64,000 nucleotides of DNA, from positions 1 to 64,000 of the forward strand of contig NZ_FMCH01000325.1 of assembly GCF_900091855.1 (NCBI RefSeq). The letters are read 5' to 3'. This DNA is from Streptomyces sp. DvalAA-14. Lineage in GTDB: Bacteria > Actinomycetota > Actinomycetes > Streptomycetales > Streptomycetaceae. The first letter of the stretch is position 1. Each line of letters starts with the position of its first letter. Made by a program: the position numbers and the translations under genes. The notes under the pieces are model-generated. The model saw nothing but the letters and a program-made list of their open reading frames with translations, did not search any database and was not told the origin of the DNA. Shown here piece after piece: positions 1 to 10,553 of this stretch.

Positions 1-1159
1 AGGCGGCGCCGTTCAGGGTGAAACCGGTGGGCTGGACGAAGCTGCCCGAGTAGGTGCCCTGGAAGCCGAAGGACTGGCTGCCGCCGGGCGGGATCTGGGC
101 GTTGTAGGAGAGGCTGGACGCGGTCACCGAGCCGGAGGAGGGGCTGATGGTCGCGTTCCAGGCGCTGGTGACGGTCTGACCGGAGGGAAGGGTGAAGCCG
201 GACGTCCAGTCGTTGACGGCGGTCGAGCCCGTGTTGGTGACGGTGACGTTCGCGGTGTAGCCGCCGCTCCAGGTCCGGGCGGTGAAGGCGACCTTGCAGG
301 AGGAGGAGCCCGTGCCGCCGGTCGAACCGCCCGTCGTTGAACCGCCCGTCGTCGAACCGCCGGAGGTGCTCCCGCCGATGTTCACCGAGGACGAGAACGA
401 CGTCACCGCCAGCCCGACTCCGTTCTGCCAGGGCTCGAAGCCAGCCTGGACACTCGTGAGGTACCAGGAGTTCTGGGCCAGGCCCCGGCTGATCGCCTCA
501 TTGGCGAACGCCTTGACGTCGAAGCTCCAACTGCTGATGGCCGAGGGCGCCACGAAGGAGATCACGTCGTTCGACCCGTTGTTGCCGGTCCACACGTCCC
601 AGCTGCGCCCGGCCACGGTCGCGGTGCCGATCCGGGTGCCCACCGGCTGGACGGGATTGGTGTGGTTGTACCACACCATGATCTCTGTCTTGTTGACACC
701 GTCCTTGCGGGGTGTCGGGTCGAGCCAGATGTCGTACGCGGCGTCATAGACGGCGTTGCCGACGTAGGTGAACGACACGCTCGTTGGAGCGCTGCTGATC
801 GCGCTGAGCTGCGCCGGCAGGTTGGTGCCGGGGGAGCAGTTGGTGTAGTGGCAGCCGTTGAAGACGGACGGGTACGACTTCGGGGCGCCGCCGGTCGAGG
901 CGCCGTCGGCCTGGGTGATCTGGAAGCCGGTGCCGGTGACAGCGATGCACTGGGTCGCGGTGGTGCCCCAGCGGTTGTTCTGGACCACGTAGCGGCCTTC
1001 GATGGTGGTCGAACCGTACTGGTCGCAGATCTGGGTGTCGGCGTGCGCCGCCGGCGCGGTGGTCAGGGCGATCAGGCAGCCGGCGGCCAGTCCGAGCGTC
1101 GCCGTCGTCGCCAGGGCTGCTCTGCGAATCGACCGAAAGGCTTGCTGCAGCTTCTTCAT
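1..1159 (-). CDS. GH12 endoglucanase with C-terminal CBM2 (3' end cut by window)
   Basis: Secreted endo-beta-1,4-glucanase; 386 codons are visible and the frame is open at base 2, so only the last residue or two are missing. Residues 1-40 form a Sec signal ending TAPAAHA. The GH12 domain (about 41-255) shows the family motifs NNRWG, TEIMVWYNH (nucleophile Glu) and GFEPWQNG (acid/base Glu). A Gly/Ser/Thr linker (GGSTTGGSTTGGSTGG) leads to a CBM2 cellulose-binding module beginning CKVAFTARTWSGG. This is the architecture of Streptomyces CelB-type enzymes. The start is the ATG before KKLQQAF. A perfect CebR box lies about 50 bp upstream, so cellobiose/cellotriose induction is inferred. Confidence 0.93.
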   Translation of the reverse strand, partial: MKKLQQAFRSIRRAALATTATLGLAAGCLIALTTAPAAHADTQICDQYGSTTIEGRYVVQNNRWGTTATQCIAVTGTGFQITQADGASTGGAPKSYPSVFNGCHYTNCSPGTNLPAQLSAISSAPTSVSFTYVGNAVYDAAYDIWLDPTPRKDGVNKTEIMVWYNHTNPVQPVGTRIGTATVAGRSWDVWTGNNGSNDVISFVAPSAISSWSFDVKAFANEAISRGLAQNSWYLTSVQAGFEPWQNGVGLAVTSFSSSVNIGGSTSGGSTTGGSTTGGSTGGTGSSSCKVAFTARTWSGGYTANVTVTNTGSTAVNDWTSGFTLPSGQTVTSAWNATISPSSGSVTASSLSYNAQIPPGGSQSFGFQGTYSGSFVQPTGFTLNGAA

Positions 1160-1210
1160 GCTGTCCCTTCGACAGTCACGGAGGTGGGGGGAGAAGCAAG
1201 CGGGGACCTA

Positions 1211-1224
1211 TGGGAGCGCTCCCA
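1211..1224. promoter_or_regulatory. CebR operator (TGGGAGCGCTCCCA)
   Basis: Perfect 14-bp palindrome identical to the known CebR box of Streptomyces, 51 bp upstream of the GH12 start codon. CebR is a LacI-family repressor released by cello-oligosaccharides. Its gene is not in this window. Confidence 0.9.
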
Positions 1225-1405
1225 CAAGCTCTTCGCTCCGGACCATAGAGGGCGCCTCGTGCCGGAACAAGGGGTGCGGCAGAAGGAGATCTGGACCTGC
1301 AACGGCTCCGGGCCTGCTCGCACCAGGGCGACCGCGGCCCGTGCCTGCCCCAGGGACGCAAGGGGGGCAGGCGCGGGATCCCGTGGCGTGCCAGGGGTCA
1401 CTGGT

Positions 1406-1427
1406 GGCCGGCTACCCGGGGCCGGCC
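1406..1427 (-). terminator. Hairpin after the GH30 gene
   Basis: GGCCGGC and GCCGGCC arms (7 bp) around an 8-base loop, immediately 3' of the GH30 stop codon. There is no T-tract, as is usual for actinomycete terminators. Confidence 0.45.
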
Positions 1428-1431
1428 GCCG

Positions 1432-3240
1432 TCACCCTCGGGTCCACTTGTAGGTGGCGATGGCGTGGGCGGCCAGCGAGTCACTGTACGTCTCGCCGTT
1501 CCAGCCCGTGGTGAACGACTGGGTTGCGTTCGAGGTGTTGTAGACGATCAGCGTGATCGAACCGTCGGGGTTCTTGAACGCCACGTCGTCGAGGTTCGCC
1601 GTGGTGGTCGAGGCGATCCGCTTGGCGCCGGGGACGACGAACTTGCTGAAGTGCCCCACGGAGTAGTAGGCGGCGTTGTAGGTGATGTTCCCGGTGCTCT
1701 GGTTGATGGTGACGAGCGGAGTGCAGCTGCTGCAGCCGCCCGGGATCACCGGACCGTTGTTCTGGTCCTGGGCGATGTTCCACATCGTCGCGGCCCGCGC
1801 CCAGTTGCGGGTGCTCTGGATGAAGGTCTCGATCGCGTTCTGCGGGTCGATGCCGTCCGAGCACTCGGTCTCGTAGTTGTCCTTGCCCGGGACGTCGGCC
1901 TGCATGGTCGACATGGCGCCGAGGTTGCCCGCGTAGCAGTGCCAGGAGGTCCCGGCGAGGTACTTGCCGGCGGCGCTGTCCTTGATCAGGGGCTCGGCGT
2001 AGCTGCTCAGCAGGTTGGTGTTGAAGTCGGTGCCGAGCACCTTCGGCGACAGGCCCGCCTGTGCCAGCGCCGGGCCCAGGTTGTTGGCGACGAAGCTCGC
2101 CTCGTTCTGCTCGCTGAACTGCATTCCGGGGTAGGCGGTGGCATACGTCGGCTCGTTCTGCGGGGTGATCGCGTAGATCGGGACACCCTGCGCGGTGTAG
2201 CCCTGGAGGAACTTCACGAAGTACTGCGCCAGCGGGCCGTAGCTGGAGGAGAGCAGCGTTCCGGCGTTGCCGGAGTTGTTCATCTGGCCGTTCGCCTTCA
2301 TCCAGCCGGGCGGACTCCAGGGATTGGCCATGAACTTGACCGCCGGGTTGAGCGCCTGGGCCTGCTTCAGGACGGGGATGATGTAGGCGAGGTCGTGCCC
2401 GATCGAGAAGTTCGCGAGCGCGGGGTCAGGGCGCGTCCACTTCTGGTTGTTCGCGCTGCCGCACGTCCACAGCTGGACCGGGGTGCCGTTGGCTGTGCCC
2501 GCCCCGCTGACGTCCAGGCACAGGCCGGACTGCACACCGGTGATCGTGCCGTTGACGTTGAGTGTCCATTTCTGGTTGGCCGCGCCGTTGCAGGTCCACA
2601 CGATGACCTTGGTGCCCGCGGCGGTGCCCTGGCCGTCGGCGTCCAGGCACTTGCCGGCGATGCGCAGCTCCGACGCGCTGGTGTAGGTGTACTGCTGGTT
2701 CGCGTTGCCGCTCGTGCAGTCCCAGATGTACTGCTGCACGCCGTTGGCCGTGGTGCCGGTGTCGTCCAGGCAGCGACCGGAACCCACGCCGACCGTGGTG
2801 CCGGTGGAGGCCGAGAGGTTGTCGTCGTAGGAGTACGGCTGCGCGGTCGCCGAGAAGTCGGAGGCACCCATGGGGATGCGGACCCAGCTGATGCCGATGC
2901 CCTGACTCGGGCTGAAAAGGGCGTTCATCATGTTCGTGTGCGCGGTGCTGCTCAGCTTGTCGGACAGCAGCCAGGCCGAACTGTCCGTCATCGCGGCGCC
3001 GAACCCGTCCATGGTCTGGAACGTCTGGCTGTCGTTGACCGTGATGGTCCCCGCGGCGGACGAGGCCGAGAAGCCGAGGTCGGGCTGCGCTGCCAGATGC
3101 TGGCTGAGGTCGGAGGTGGTCAGCCACTTCTGGACCGACTCGTTGGCGGCCGAGGCGGGCGACGCGGTCAGCGTCACCAGCGTCGTGATTCCGACCGCGC
3201 CCACCAGAAGGGCGCGGAACCGTGTTCTTGGCGACATCAT
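1432..3240 (-). CDS. GH30 glycoside hydrolase with a CBM13 domain inserted in the catalytic barrel
   Basis: Secreted 602-aa enzyme. Signal peptide 1-31 (ends ASPASA). The GH30 barrel starts about residue 60 (TMDGFGAAMTDSSAW, then SWVRIPMGASDFS). After YSYDDN a ricin-type beta-trefoil (about 148-270) interrupts it, with QxW-type repeats NQQYTY, NQKWTL and NQKWTR and paired Cys. The barrel resumes at ALANFSIGHDLAYIIPVL and PWSPPGWMK. The likely acid/base is Glu363 in TPQNEPTY and the nucleophile Glu459 in ETECSDG. A C-terminal beta-domain ends at TYKWTRG. The start at 3240 is preferred over an upstream codon because AGAGGG lies just before it and the signal peptide starts cleanly. GH30 members cut beta-1,6-galactan, beta-1,6-glucan or xylan; which one is not decidable here. 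Confidence 0.9.
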   Translation of the reverse strand: MMSPRTRFRALLVGAVGITTLVTLTASPASAANESVQKWLTTSDLSQHLAAQPDLGFSASSAAGTITVNDSQTFQTMDGFGAAMTDSSAWLLSDKLSSTAHTNMMNALFSPSQGIGISWVRIPMGASDFSATAQPYSYDDNLSASTGTTVGVGSGRCLDDTGTTANGVQQYIWDCTSGNANQQYTYTSASELRIAGKCLDADGQGTAAGTKVIVWTCNGAANQKWTLNVNGTITGVQSGLCLDVSGAGTANGTPVQLWTCGSANNQKWTRPDPALANFSIGHDLAYIIPVLKQAQALNPAVKFMANPWSPPGWMKANGQMNNSGNAGTLLSSSYGPLAQYFVKFLQGYTAQGVPIYAITPQNEPTYATAYPGMQFSEQNEASFVANNLGPALAQAGLSPKVLGTDFNTNLLSSYAEPLIKDSAAGKYLAGTSWHCYAGNLGAMSTMQADVPGKDNYETECSDGIDPQNAIETFIQSTRNWARAATMWNIAQDQNNGPVIPGGCSSCTPLVTINQSTGNITYNAAYYSVGHFSKFVVPGAKRIASTTTANLDDVAFKNPDGSITLIVYNTSNATQSFTTGWNGETYSDSLAAHAIATYKWTRG

Positions 3241-3401
3241 GGAGTCCCTCTCTCGCTGCTGTGGACATGGCGGCCGATCCACCGGCCCGCCCGGTCCCGC
3301 GAGCGGTGCCCAGGTCGCGGACCTGGCGAGGTGGATCAGGCGGCTGTAGGGACGGCCCGCCGCGGCGGCTCGGAGGGTTCAGCGGGTGCCGGTCGCCGCG
3401 G

Positions 3402-3720
3402 CTACTGCAGGCTCCACTTCTGGTTGGAGCCGCCGGTGCAGTTCCACAACTCGGCCAGGGTGCCGTTCGCGGTGCCGGCCCCCGTCACGTCGAGGCAGAG
3501 CCCCGACTGAACGCCGGTGATGGTGCCGTCGGCGTTCGGAATCCACTGCTGGTTCGGTCCGCTGTTGCAGGACCAGACGACCACCTTGGTGCCGGGAGTG
3601 GTCCCCGCCGTTGGCGTCCAGGCACAGCTGGCTGCTCCCGCTGTAGACCGAGAATCCCGTGGCGGCTTGCGTCCAGGTCTGGTTGGCGCCGCCGCTGCCG
3701 GGCACCCCAGCGGTGGCTGG
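3402..3720 (-). pseudogene. Orphan CBM13 (ricin B-type) fragment with frameshift
   Basis: Two adjacent frames together encode most of a CBM13 domain. One reads GANQTWTQAATGFSVYSG and SSQLCLDANGG; the other reads TTPGTKVVVWSCNSG, NQQWIPNADGTITG and NQKWSLQ, then stop. They are separated by one extra G in a GGGG run near 3602-3606. Upstream (3720-3930) no catalytic domain is recognisable. This looks like the surviving 3' end of a modular glycosidase gene. Confidence 0.75.
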
Positions 3721-3854
3721 GGGAGCGCGTGCCAGGCGTCGCGGGGCAGGGGGCACCTTCCAGCGACAGCTGGGGGAGGGACTTCTCCAACACGGCCCAG
3801 GGGCGGGGGAGCAGGCGGAGTGGTGGGGGGCGGCATCCGGCATCTTCGACCTCC

Positions 3855-3869
3855 TGTGAGCGACTCACA
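3855..3869. promoter_or_regulatory. LacI-type operator TGTGAG-CGA-CTCACA
   Basis: Perfect 6-bp inverted repeat around CGA, about 135 bp upstream of the minus-strand CBM13 remnant. It shares half-sites with the 5370-5383 operator but has one extra central base. Confidence 0.5.
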
Positions 3870-4270
3870 TGGGCGCACCGCACGGGGCGTGTTCTGGGCA
3901 CGCGGGCGTTGCAGAGGTCGACGGCCTGCCACCGTCGAAGAACAGCAGCACCGGGGGTGTCGGGCGAGGGCCCTCCTCGGTGGGAGCTGTGAGCATCAGG
4001 TAACCCTGTGTGCGAAGACGTGTCAAGTTGTTGGTTGCAGACTCCGGGCGATGTTCGATATTGGGTGGCCGTGGCATGCTCCGACAGCGGGCCGGTCGGA
4101 CGATCCGATGCGGACGGCGGCTTTGCCGCCACCTGCCATCTGCCCCCACCTGCGGCCGGGCGGGCGCGTGTGCCCCCCGCAGACCCGTCAGCGGGGGGGG
4201 GTCAACCGGCCCTGGCCTGCGCCCGGCTGACGGGCGGTGTTTCTTTGGCGTGACACCTTGACGTCACACC

Positions 4271-4286
4271 AGTGAACGCTAACACT
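4271..4286. promoter_or_regulatory. Degenerate LacI-type operator (AGTGAACGCTAACACT)
   Basis: AGTG/CACT outer arms and a CGCTAACA right half like the site at 4538. Weaker symmetry, so a candidate only. Confidence 0.35.
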
Positions 4287-4537
4287 CTCTGCCAGGTGAA
4301 GGATCGCCGGGCCTCAAGGGGCCGAAGACACGGCAGCCCTCGGCCCGGAGACGCCTGGAGATCTGCTCCTGGCATGGGGCCGGCACGCCAACGGCGTTGG
4401 TACATCTGGCAACCAAGCGCGTCAACGTGGTGAAGGCCGACCAGAGCGGTGCTGGTGTCCCGGTCTGCGTCCGGGGCGGAAGCCGGACGCGAGGCGCTGG
4501 CATCGACCTGACCGCAGCAGCACAGCGGTGGACAGAC

Positions 4538-4551
4538 TGTGAGCGCTAACA
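4538..4551. promoter_or_regulatory. LacI-type operator TGTGAGCGCTAACA
   Basis: Differs by one base from the perfect palindrome at 5370-5383. It lies about 170 bp upstream of the plus-strand signal-peptide/CBM13 remnant and probably belonged to that promoter. Confidence 0.55.
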
Positions 4552-4721
4552 TGGGGAGGATGATGATCGCCATGAGGAGTCGTGACGCCGACCGCGCCAC
4601 GGACACCGCCGCTCCGTGACCCGGGCCGGATCTCACCTGTTCCTGGGCTTCGTGCCCTTTCCCCCCACATTGAGGAGGATGCGGTGTTCGTTCGTGGTGA
4701 TGTCGGTGTGGTGGTGTCGGT

Positions 4722-5097
4722 GTGGTGCGGTTGTTGAGAAGGTGGTTGCCGGCGGTGGCTGCGGCTGTCGCGTTGGTGGCCGGTGTGCTGGTGGGCGGAC
4801 GGCGCCGCGAACCAGAGTTGGACGCGCACGTCGTCGGGTCAGCTGACCGTGTTCAGCGGGGGAAGCCAGTTGTGCCTGGACGGGTACGACAACCAGACGA
4901 CAGCCGGCACGAAGGTGGAGACCTGGTCCTGCAACGGCGGTGCCAACCAGCAGTGGAACGTCAACTCCAACGGCACCATCACCGAGACCCAGTCGGGGCT
5001 CTGCCTTGACGTCACCGGTGCGTCGACAGCCAACGGCGCTCTGGCCGAGCTCTGGACGTGCAACGGCGGCGCCAACCAGCAGTGGAGTCTGAGCTAA
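4722..5097 (+). pseudogene. Signal peptide fused out of frame to a CBM13 domain
   Basis: The first frame (start 4722) gives a good export signal, RRWLPAVAAAVALVAGVLVG, and then garbage. A second frame from about 4795 gives a CBM13: [66 protein letters not shown], then stop at 5097. The catalytic domain that should lie between them is gone and the junction is out of frame. An internal deletion of a modular glycosidase gene is the simplest reading. A strong terminator hairpin follows and a LacI-type operator precedes it. Confidence 0.7.
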
Positions 5098-5110
5098 CTC
5101 CGCATCCCGT

Positions 5111-5140
5111 CCCGTGGCCGGCCCGCAAGCCGGCCACGGG
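5111..5140 (+). terminator. Strong intrinsic terminator hairpin
   Basis: Perfect 12-bp stem CCCGTGGCCGGC/GCCGGCCACGGG with loop CCGCAA, 13 bp after the CBM13 remnant's stop codon. Confidence 0.75.
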
Positions 5141-5369
5141 CGTTTCGGGCTCTCGGCCCGGTGCCGGGCCATGACGTTCTCCCCGCCACACGGCCCGCGG
5201 CGCGGACCCACTCGGTCCCTGGCGTAGGCGGCCGGAAACATCGCTGAACTGTATATGACACATCTCTTGAGATGAACTCCTCGCTATGTCAGTCTCATGA
5301 CGGCAACCGCTGCCCCCCGCTTTTCCCCGGCGGTCGTCCCGCGCACCTCCGTACCGTCCTCGACCGAAT

Positions 5370-5383
5370 TGTGAGCGCTCACA
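5370..5383. promoter_or_regulatory. Perfect LacI-type operator TGTGAGCGCTCACA
   Basis: Perfect 14-bp palindrome within AATTGTGAGCGCTCACATTC, strikingly like the symmetric E. coli lac operator. It lies 318 bp upstream of the arabinofuranosidase start. It shares the GAGCGCTC core with the CebR box and differs at one symmetric position pair. The regulator is inferred to be a LacI-family repressor and is not in the window. Confidence 0.65.
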
Positions 5384-5595
5384 TTCGACGGTTCGTATGC
5401 CCCCCAGGAGTGTCCATTGCCACCACGACCCGATAGACCCGATATCACCCGCTTGCGCGGCCCGGCGTGCCCCTGGCCGCCTGGCGCACCGTGCGGGCGT
5501 TCCCGCCGCGATCCCGCGGCATAGGACTGACTCATAGCGGCGACGAGTTGCTGCCGTACCGGGACACCTGCCAGGTTCCGGCCGTCGGCGGATGA

Positions 5596-7236
<1,641 letters not shown>

Positions 7237-7369
7237 CCAGGGCGGTCACTCGCGGGTGGCGCGTCCGCACCGGCTGACCGCGGCGACGTCGACCGATCCG
7301 GGTGTGCCGGGCCGAACCGCGGCCCGGCACACCCTCAGCTGCCCCCTCATCACCAGGAAAGAGCGAACC

Positions 7370-9775
7370 ATGATGATCCCCGCACTCAGTCGCCGGCGGC
7401 GCAGGTCGTCGCGCGCGGCCACCGTCGCGGCGCTCGCCCTCGGCGCTGTCGTCGCGCTGCCCGCCGCGTCGTCGCAGGCGGCGACCATGACCACCTTGTA
7501 CGTCTCCCCGACCGGCAGCGGCACCGCGTGTTCCGCGTCGGCGCCCTGCTCGCTGACCCAGGCCAAGTCGTCTGTCGAGGCCATCGACGGGAACATGAGC
7601 GGCGACATCGTCGTGCAGCTGGCCGGCGGCACGTACCGCCTGTCCGCCCCGCTGTCGCTGGGCAGCGCTGATTCCGGCACCAACGGGCACACGGTGATCT
7701 GGCGGGCGCAGGCCGGTCAGACTCCGGTGCTGTCCGGCGGCCGGCAGGTGTCGGGGTGGACGTTGAAGGACGCGTCCAACAACATCTACACCGCCGGCGT
7801 CCCGCAGGGTACGGACTCGCGGCAGCTGTATGTGGACGGGGCACTGGCGCCACGGGCGGCGATCTCGATCGCACGCAGTGATGTGAAGATCACCGCGAGC
7901 GGGATGAACATCGTCAACTCGGCCCTGGACTACCTGTCGTCCCTGCCGCAGCAGAACCGGATCGAGCTGGAGAGCCAGAACTCCTTCACCGACCGGTACG
8001 CTCCCGTGCAGTCCATCAGCGGCACCACGATCACGATGCAGCAGCCGGCCTGGAACATGAACAACTGGGGCTACGACACGCTGGCCAACCCCTTCCAGGG
8101 CGGCGGACTGCAGCTGGAGAACTCCTACTCCTTCCTGAAGACCGCCGGGCAGTGGTATCTCGACCCGCAGGCCGGACAGCTGTCCTACAAGGCGCCCGCC
8201 GGCTGGAATCCCACCGCACACGATGTCGAACTGCCGCAGCTGACCTCCCTGCTCCAGATCAGCGGCAGCTATGCCGACCCCGCGCACGACCTGGCCTTCC
8301 AGGGCATCGCCTTCCAGCACACCACCTGGCTCACCCCCAGCTCGTCGGTCGGCTATGCCGATCAGCAGAGCGGCACCTTCCTCGGCCATGCGTTCACCCA
8401 GCCCTCGGACTTCATGACCTCCTGCCAGTCCGGCTGCGCGCTCTTCGAGGCGGCCCGCAACGGCTGGAGCCAGGTCCCGGCGGCGGTCCAGGTCTCCGCG
8501 GCCAGGGGAGTGGCCTTCTCCGGGGACAGCTTCGCCGACCTCGGGCAGGTGGCGCTCGGCATCGGCAACGACGCGGACGCCCACGCCTCCGGTGTCGGGC
8601 TCGGCGCGTCGAACGTCAGCGTGTCGAACAGCACCTTCACCAATGACTCCGGCTCGGGCATCGTCGTCGGCGGCGTCCAGCCCGACGCGCACCACCCGTC
8701 CAACACGGCGATGACCAACCAGAACATCTCGATCCAGAACAACCTGATCACCGGTGTCGCCAAGGACTACAAGGACATGGCCGGCATCCTGTCGACCTAC
8801 GTCACCCACGCCGTCATCACCCACAACGAGGTGGCGAACCTCGCCTACGACGGCATCGACGTCGGCTGGGGCTGGGGCGCCAACGACGCCGGCGGCAGCC
8901 AGGACTACCGCAACCGCGGCCTGTACAACTACCAGCCCGTCTACACCACCGCGACGACGCTGAAGAACACGGTCGTCAGCTACAACAAGGTGCACGGCAC
9001 CAAGAAGGTCTTCCACGACGGCGGCAGCATCTACAACCTGTCCGCCAACCCGGGCACCAGCATCGACCACAACTACATCTACGACAACCAGCACACCGTC
9101 GGCCTCTACCTCGACGAGGGCTCCCGCAGCCTCAGCCTGTCCGACAACGTCATCCAGGACGCGGGCGTGTGGGCCTTCACCAACGCCAGCGGCACCAACA
9201 ACACCAACGACAGCACCTTCTCCACCAACTGGTACAACGCCGGCGCGACGCAGGTGGCCACCGGCTCCCCCCACAACAACGTCCTGACCGGAAACGTCCA
9301 GGTCAGCGGCACGAGCTGGCCGTCAGGCGCGCAACAGGTCATCAGCCAGGCCGGTGTGACGAGCGGCGGCGGCACCGGCGGCACCGGAGAACTGCACGCG
9401 GTAGGCGCGGGCAAGTGCCTGGACGTGCCCAACGCGTCCACCACGCCCGGCACGCAGGCCGAGATCTGGGACTGCTCGGGCGCGGCCAACCAGCTCTTCG
9501 CCGCCACGTCGTCCGGTCAGCTGACGGTCTACAGCGGCAGCAGCCAGCTGTGCCTGGACGCCAGTGGCCAGGGGACCGCCAACGGCACGAAGGTCGACGT
9601 CTGGACGTGCAACGGCCAGAGCAACCAGCAGTGGTCCGTCAACGCCAACGGGACCGTCACCGGGCTTCAGTCCGGGCTCTGCCTGGACGTGACCGGAGCG
9701 GCCACGAGCAACGGCGCACTGGCCGAGCTGTGGGCCTGCAACGGCCAGAGCAACCAGCAGTGGACATTGGGATAA
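7370..9775 (+). CDS. Secreted right-handed beta-helix hydrolase with C-terminal CBM13
   Basis: 801-aa exported protein. The signal peptide ends at SSQAA (about residue 40). YVSPTGSGTACSASAPC and IVVQLAGGTYRLSAPL open a parallel beta-helix domain (to about 660) with Asn ladders such as NNLITGVAKDYKDMAGILST and DGIDVGWGWGANDAGG. A CBM13 follows (about 670-801; NQLFAA, NQQWSV, NQQWTLG). The helix resembles GH120/GH141-type enzymes (xylosidase, fucosidase/xylanase). No catalytic assignment is safe from sequence alone. It starts 133 bp after the arabinofuranosidase, same strand, with AGGAAAG before ATGATG. Co-transcription is likely, which suggests a role on arabinoxylan. Confidence 0.82.
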   Translation: MMIPALSRRRRRSSRAATVAALALGAVVALPAASSQAATMTTLYVSPTGSGTACSASAPCSLTQAKSSVEAIDGNMSGDIVVQLAGGTYRLSAPLSLGSADSGTNGHTVIWRAQAGQTPVLSGGRQVSGWTLKDASNNIYTAGVPQGTDSRQLYVDGALAPRAAISIARSDVKITASGMNIVNSALDYLSSLPQQNRIELESQNSFTDRYAPVQSISGTTITMQQPAWNMNNWGYDTLANPFQGGGLQLENSYSFLKTAGQWYLDPQAGQLSYKAPAGWNPTAHDVELPQLTSLLQISGSYADPAHDLAFQGIAFQHTTWLTPSSSVGYADQQSGTFLGHAFTQPSDFMTSCQSGCALFEAARNGWSQVPAAVQVSAARGVAFSGDSFADLGQVALGIGNDADAHASGVGLGASNVSVSNSTFTNDSGSGIVVGGVQPDAHHPSNTAMTNQNISIQNNLITGVAKDYKDMAGILSTYVTHAVITHNEVANLAYDGIDVGWGWGANDAGGSQDYRNRGLYNYQPVYTTATTLKNTVVSYNKVHGTKKVFHDGGSIYNLSANPGTSIDHNYIYDNQHTVGLYLDEGSRSLSLSDNVIQDAGVWAFTNASGTNNTNDSTFSTNWYNAGATQVATGSPHNNVLTGNVQVSGTSWPSGAQQVISQAGVTSGGGTGGTGELHAVGAGKCLDVPNASTTPGTQAEIWDCSGAANQLFAATSSGQLTVYSGSSQLCLDASGQGTANGTKVDVWTCNGQSNQQWSVNANGTVTGLQSGLCLDVTGAATSNGALAELWACNGQSNQQWTLG

Positions 9776-9790
9776 GCCCCCCGGCGGCGC

Positions 9791-9918
9791 CGCGGCCACG
9801 GCTCCGCTGGTGGGCGCGGCCTCAGGACGGTGCCTGGACGTGGCCGGCGGCACGGACACCCCAGGCACCGTCCTGCAGATCTGGGACTGCGACGGGCAGG
9901 CCGGCCAGAGGACCGTCT
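9791..9918 (+). pseudogene. CBM13 fragment
   Basis: Open frame just after the beta-helix gene encodes APLVGAASGRCLDVAGGTDT and PGTVLQIWDCDGQAGQR, the first third of a CBM13. Homology stops abruptly near 9918, where a minus-strand transporter fragment begins: a recombination junction. Confidence 0.7.
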
Positions 9919-9924
9919 GGGACG

Positions 9925-10141
9925 GGTCGTTGCGCAGGCAGTAGAGCGTGCCGTTCACCCGGCACGGGTCGTTGGCGCCCTTGGCCCATCCCGACAGGGT
10001 CGACGCGGGGATGAGTCCCTTGTTCAGGGGTGCGGCGAAACCCTGGTCCACGGCCCAGGTGGCCTCGTTGTTCTGGGAGCCGAAGACCACGTCCGGCCAG
10101 CCCTTGCCGGTCCGGTTGAACAGACTCACCTTGGTCCGCGG
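9925..10141 (-). pseudogene. Sugar-ABC solute-binding protein fragment
   Basis: About 70 residues typical of family 1 extracellular solute-binding proteins: KVSLFNRTGKGWPDVVFGSQ, NNEATWAVDQGFAAPLNKGL and DPCRVNGTLYCLRND. Both ends are missing: no signal peptide upstream, and the 3' side runs into the CBM13 fragment. This is a remnant of an oligosaccharide import operon, consistent with the glycosidases next to it. Confidence 0.7.
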
Positions 10142-10553
10142 GCGCGGACAGCAGACCGATACGTCTGCGGGCTCCGCCTGGTGTATGCGTGATGACCGGA
10201 TTGACCTGCATCGACAACTCCACTACGTCGTGGCGCCCGTCCATCGCTGGGACGCTGGCTGGACTTGCAGCAATCCCCGGACCACCGCGCGCCGGGGGAG
10301 CGGCATGTGGGACCCCGGTACGGAGCCCCCCGGCCTGAAGGTCTCAGTGAGAGCGGCGCCGTGCTTTGGTCACGCATAAGAGCGCATGGCTGGTGATCAT
10401 CAACAGGATGAGCGTGGTTATTTCCGAGAACTTCTTTGGTCGGCGTTGCGTATTCGATGGATTTAAACCGATGTGAAGGGGAGTTCTTACGGTGCGGGCA
10501 GTTGATGAGTCGTACACATCTCGCCGGTCCGGACCGCAGGTGTATGCTGCGGC

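Larger units (their letters stand above)
3721..4721. other. 1-kb gene-free stretch with LacI-type operators
   Basis: No protein-like frame was found. The region holds three palindromes of one operator family (3855, 4271, 4538; listed separately) and otherwise looks like eroded intergenic DNA between two orphan CBM13 fragments. Confidence 0.5.

Noticed and set aside
1465-3510. 681-codon plus-strand frame opposite the GH30 gene
   Set aside because: Antisense shadow; GH30 motifs are on the other strand.
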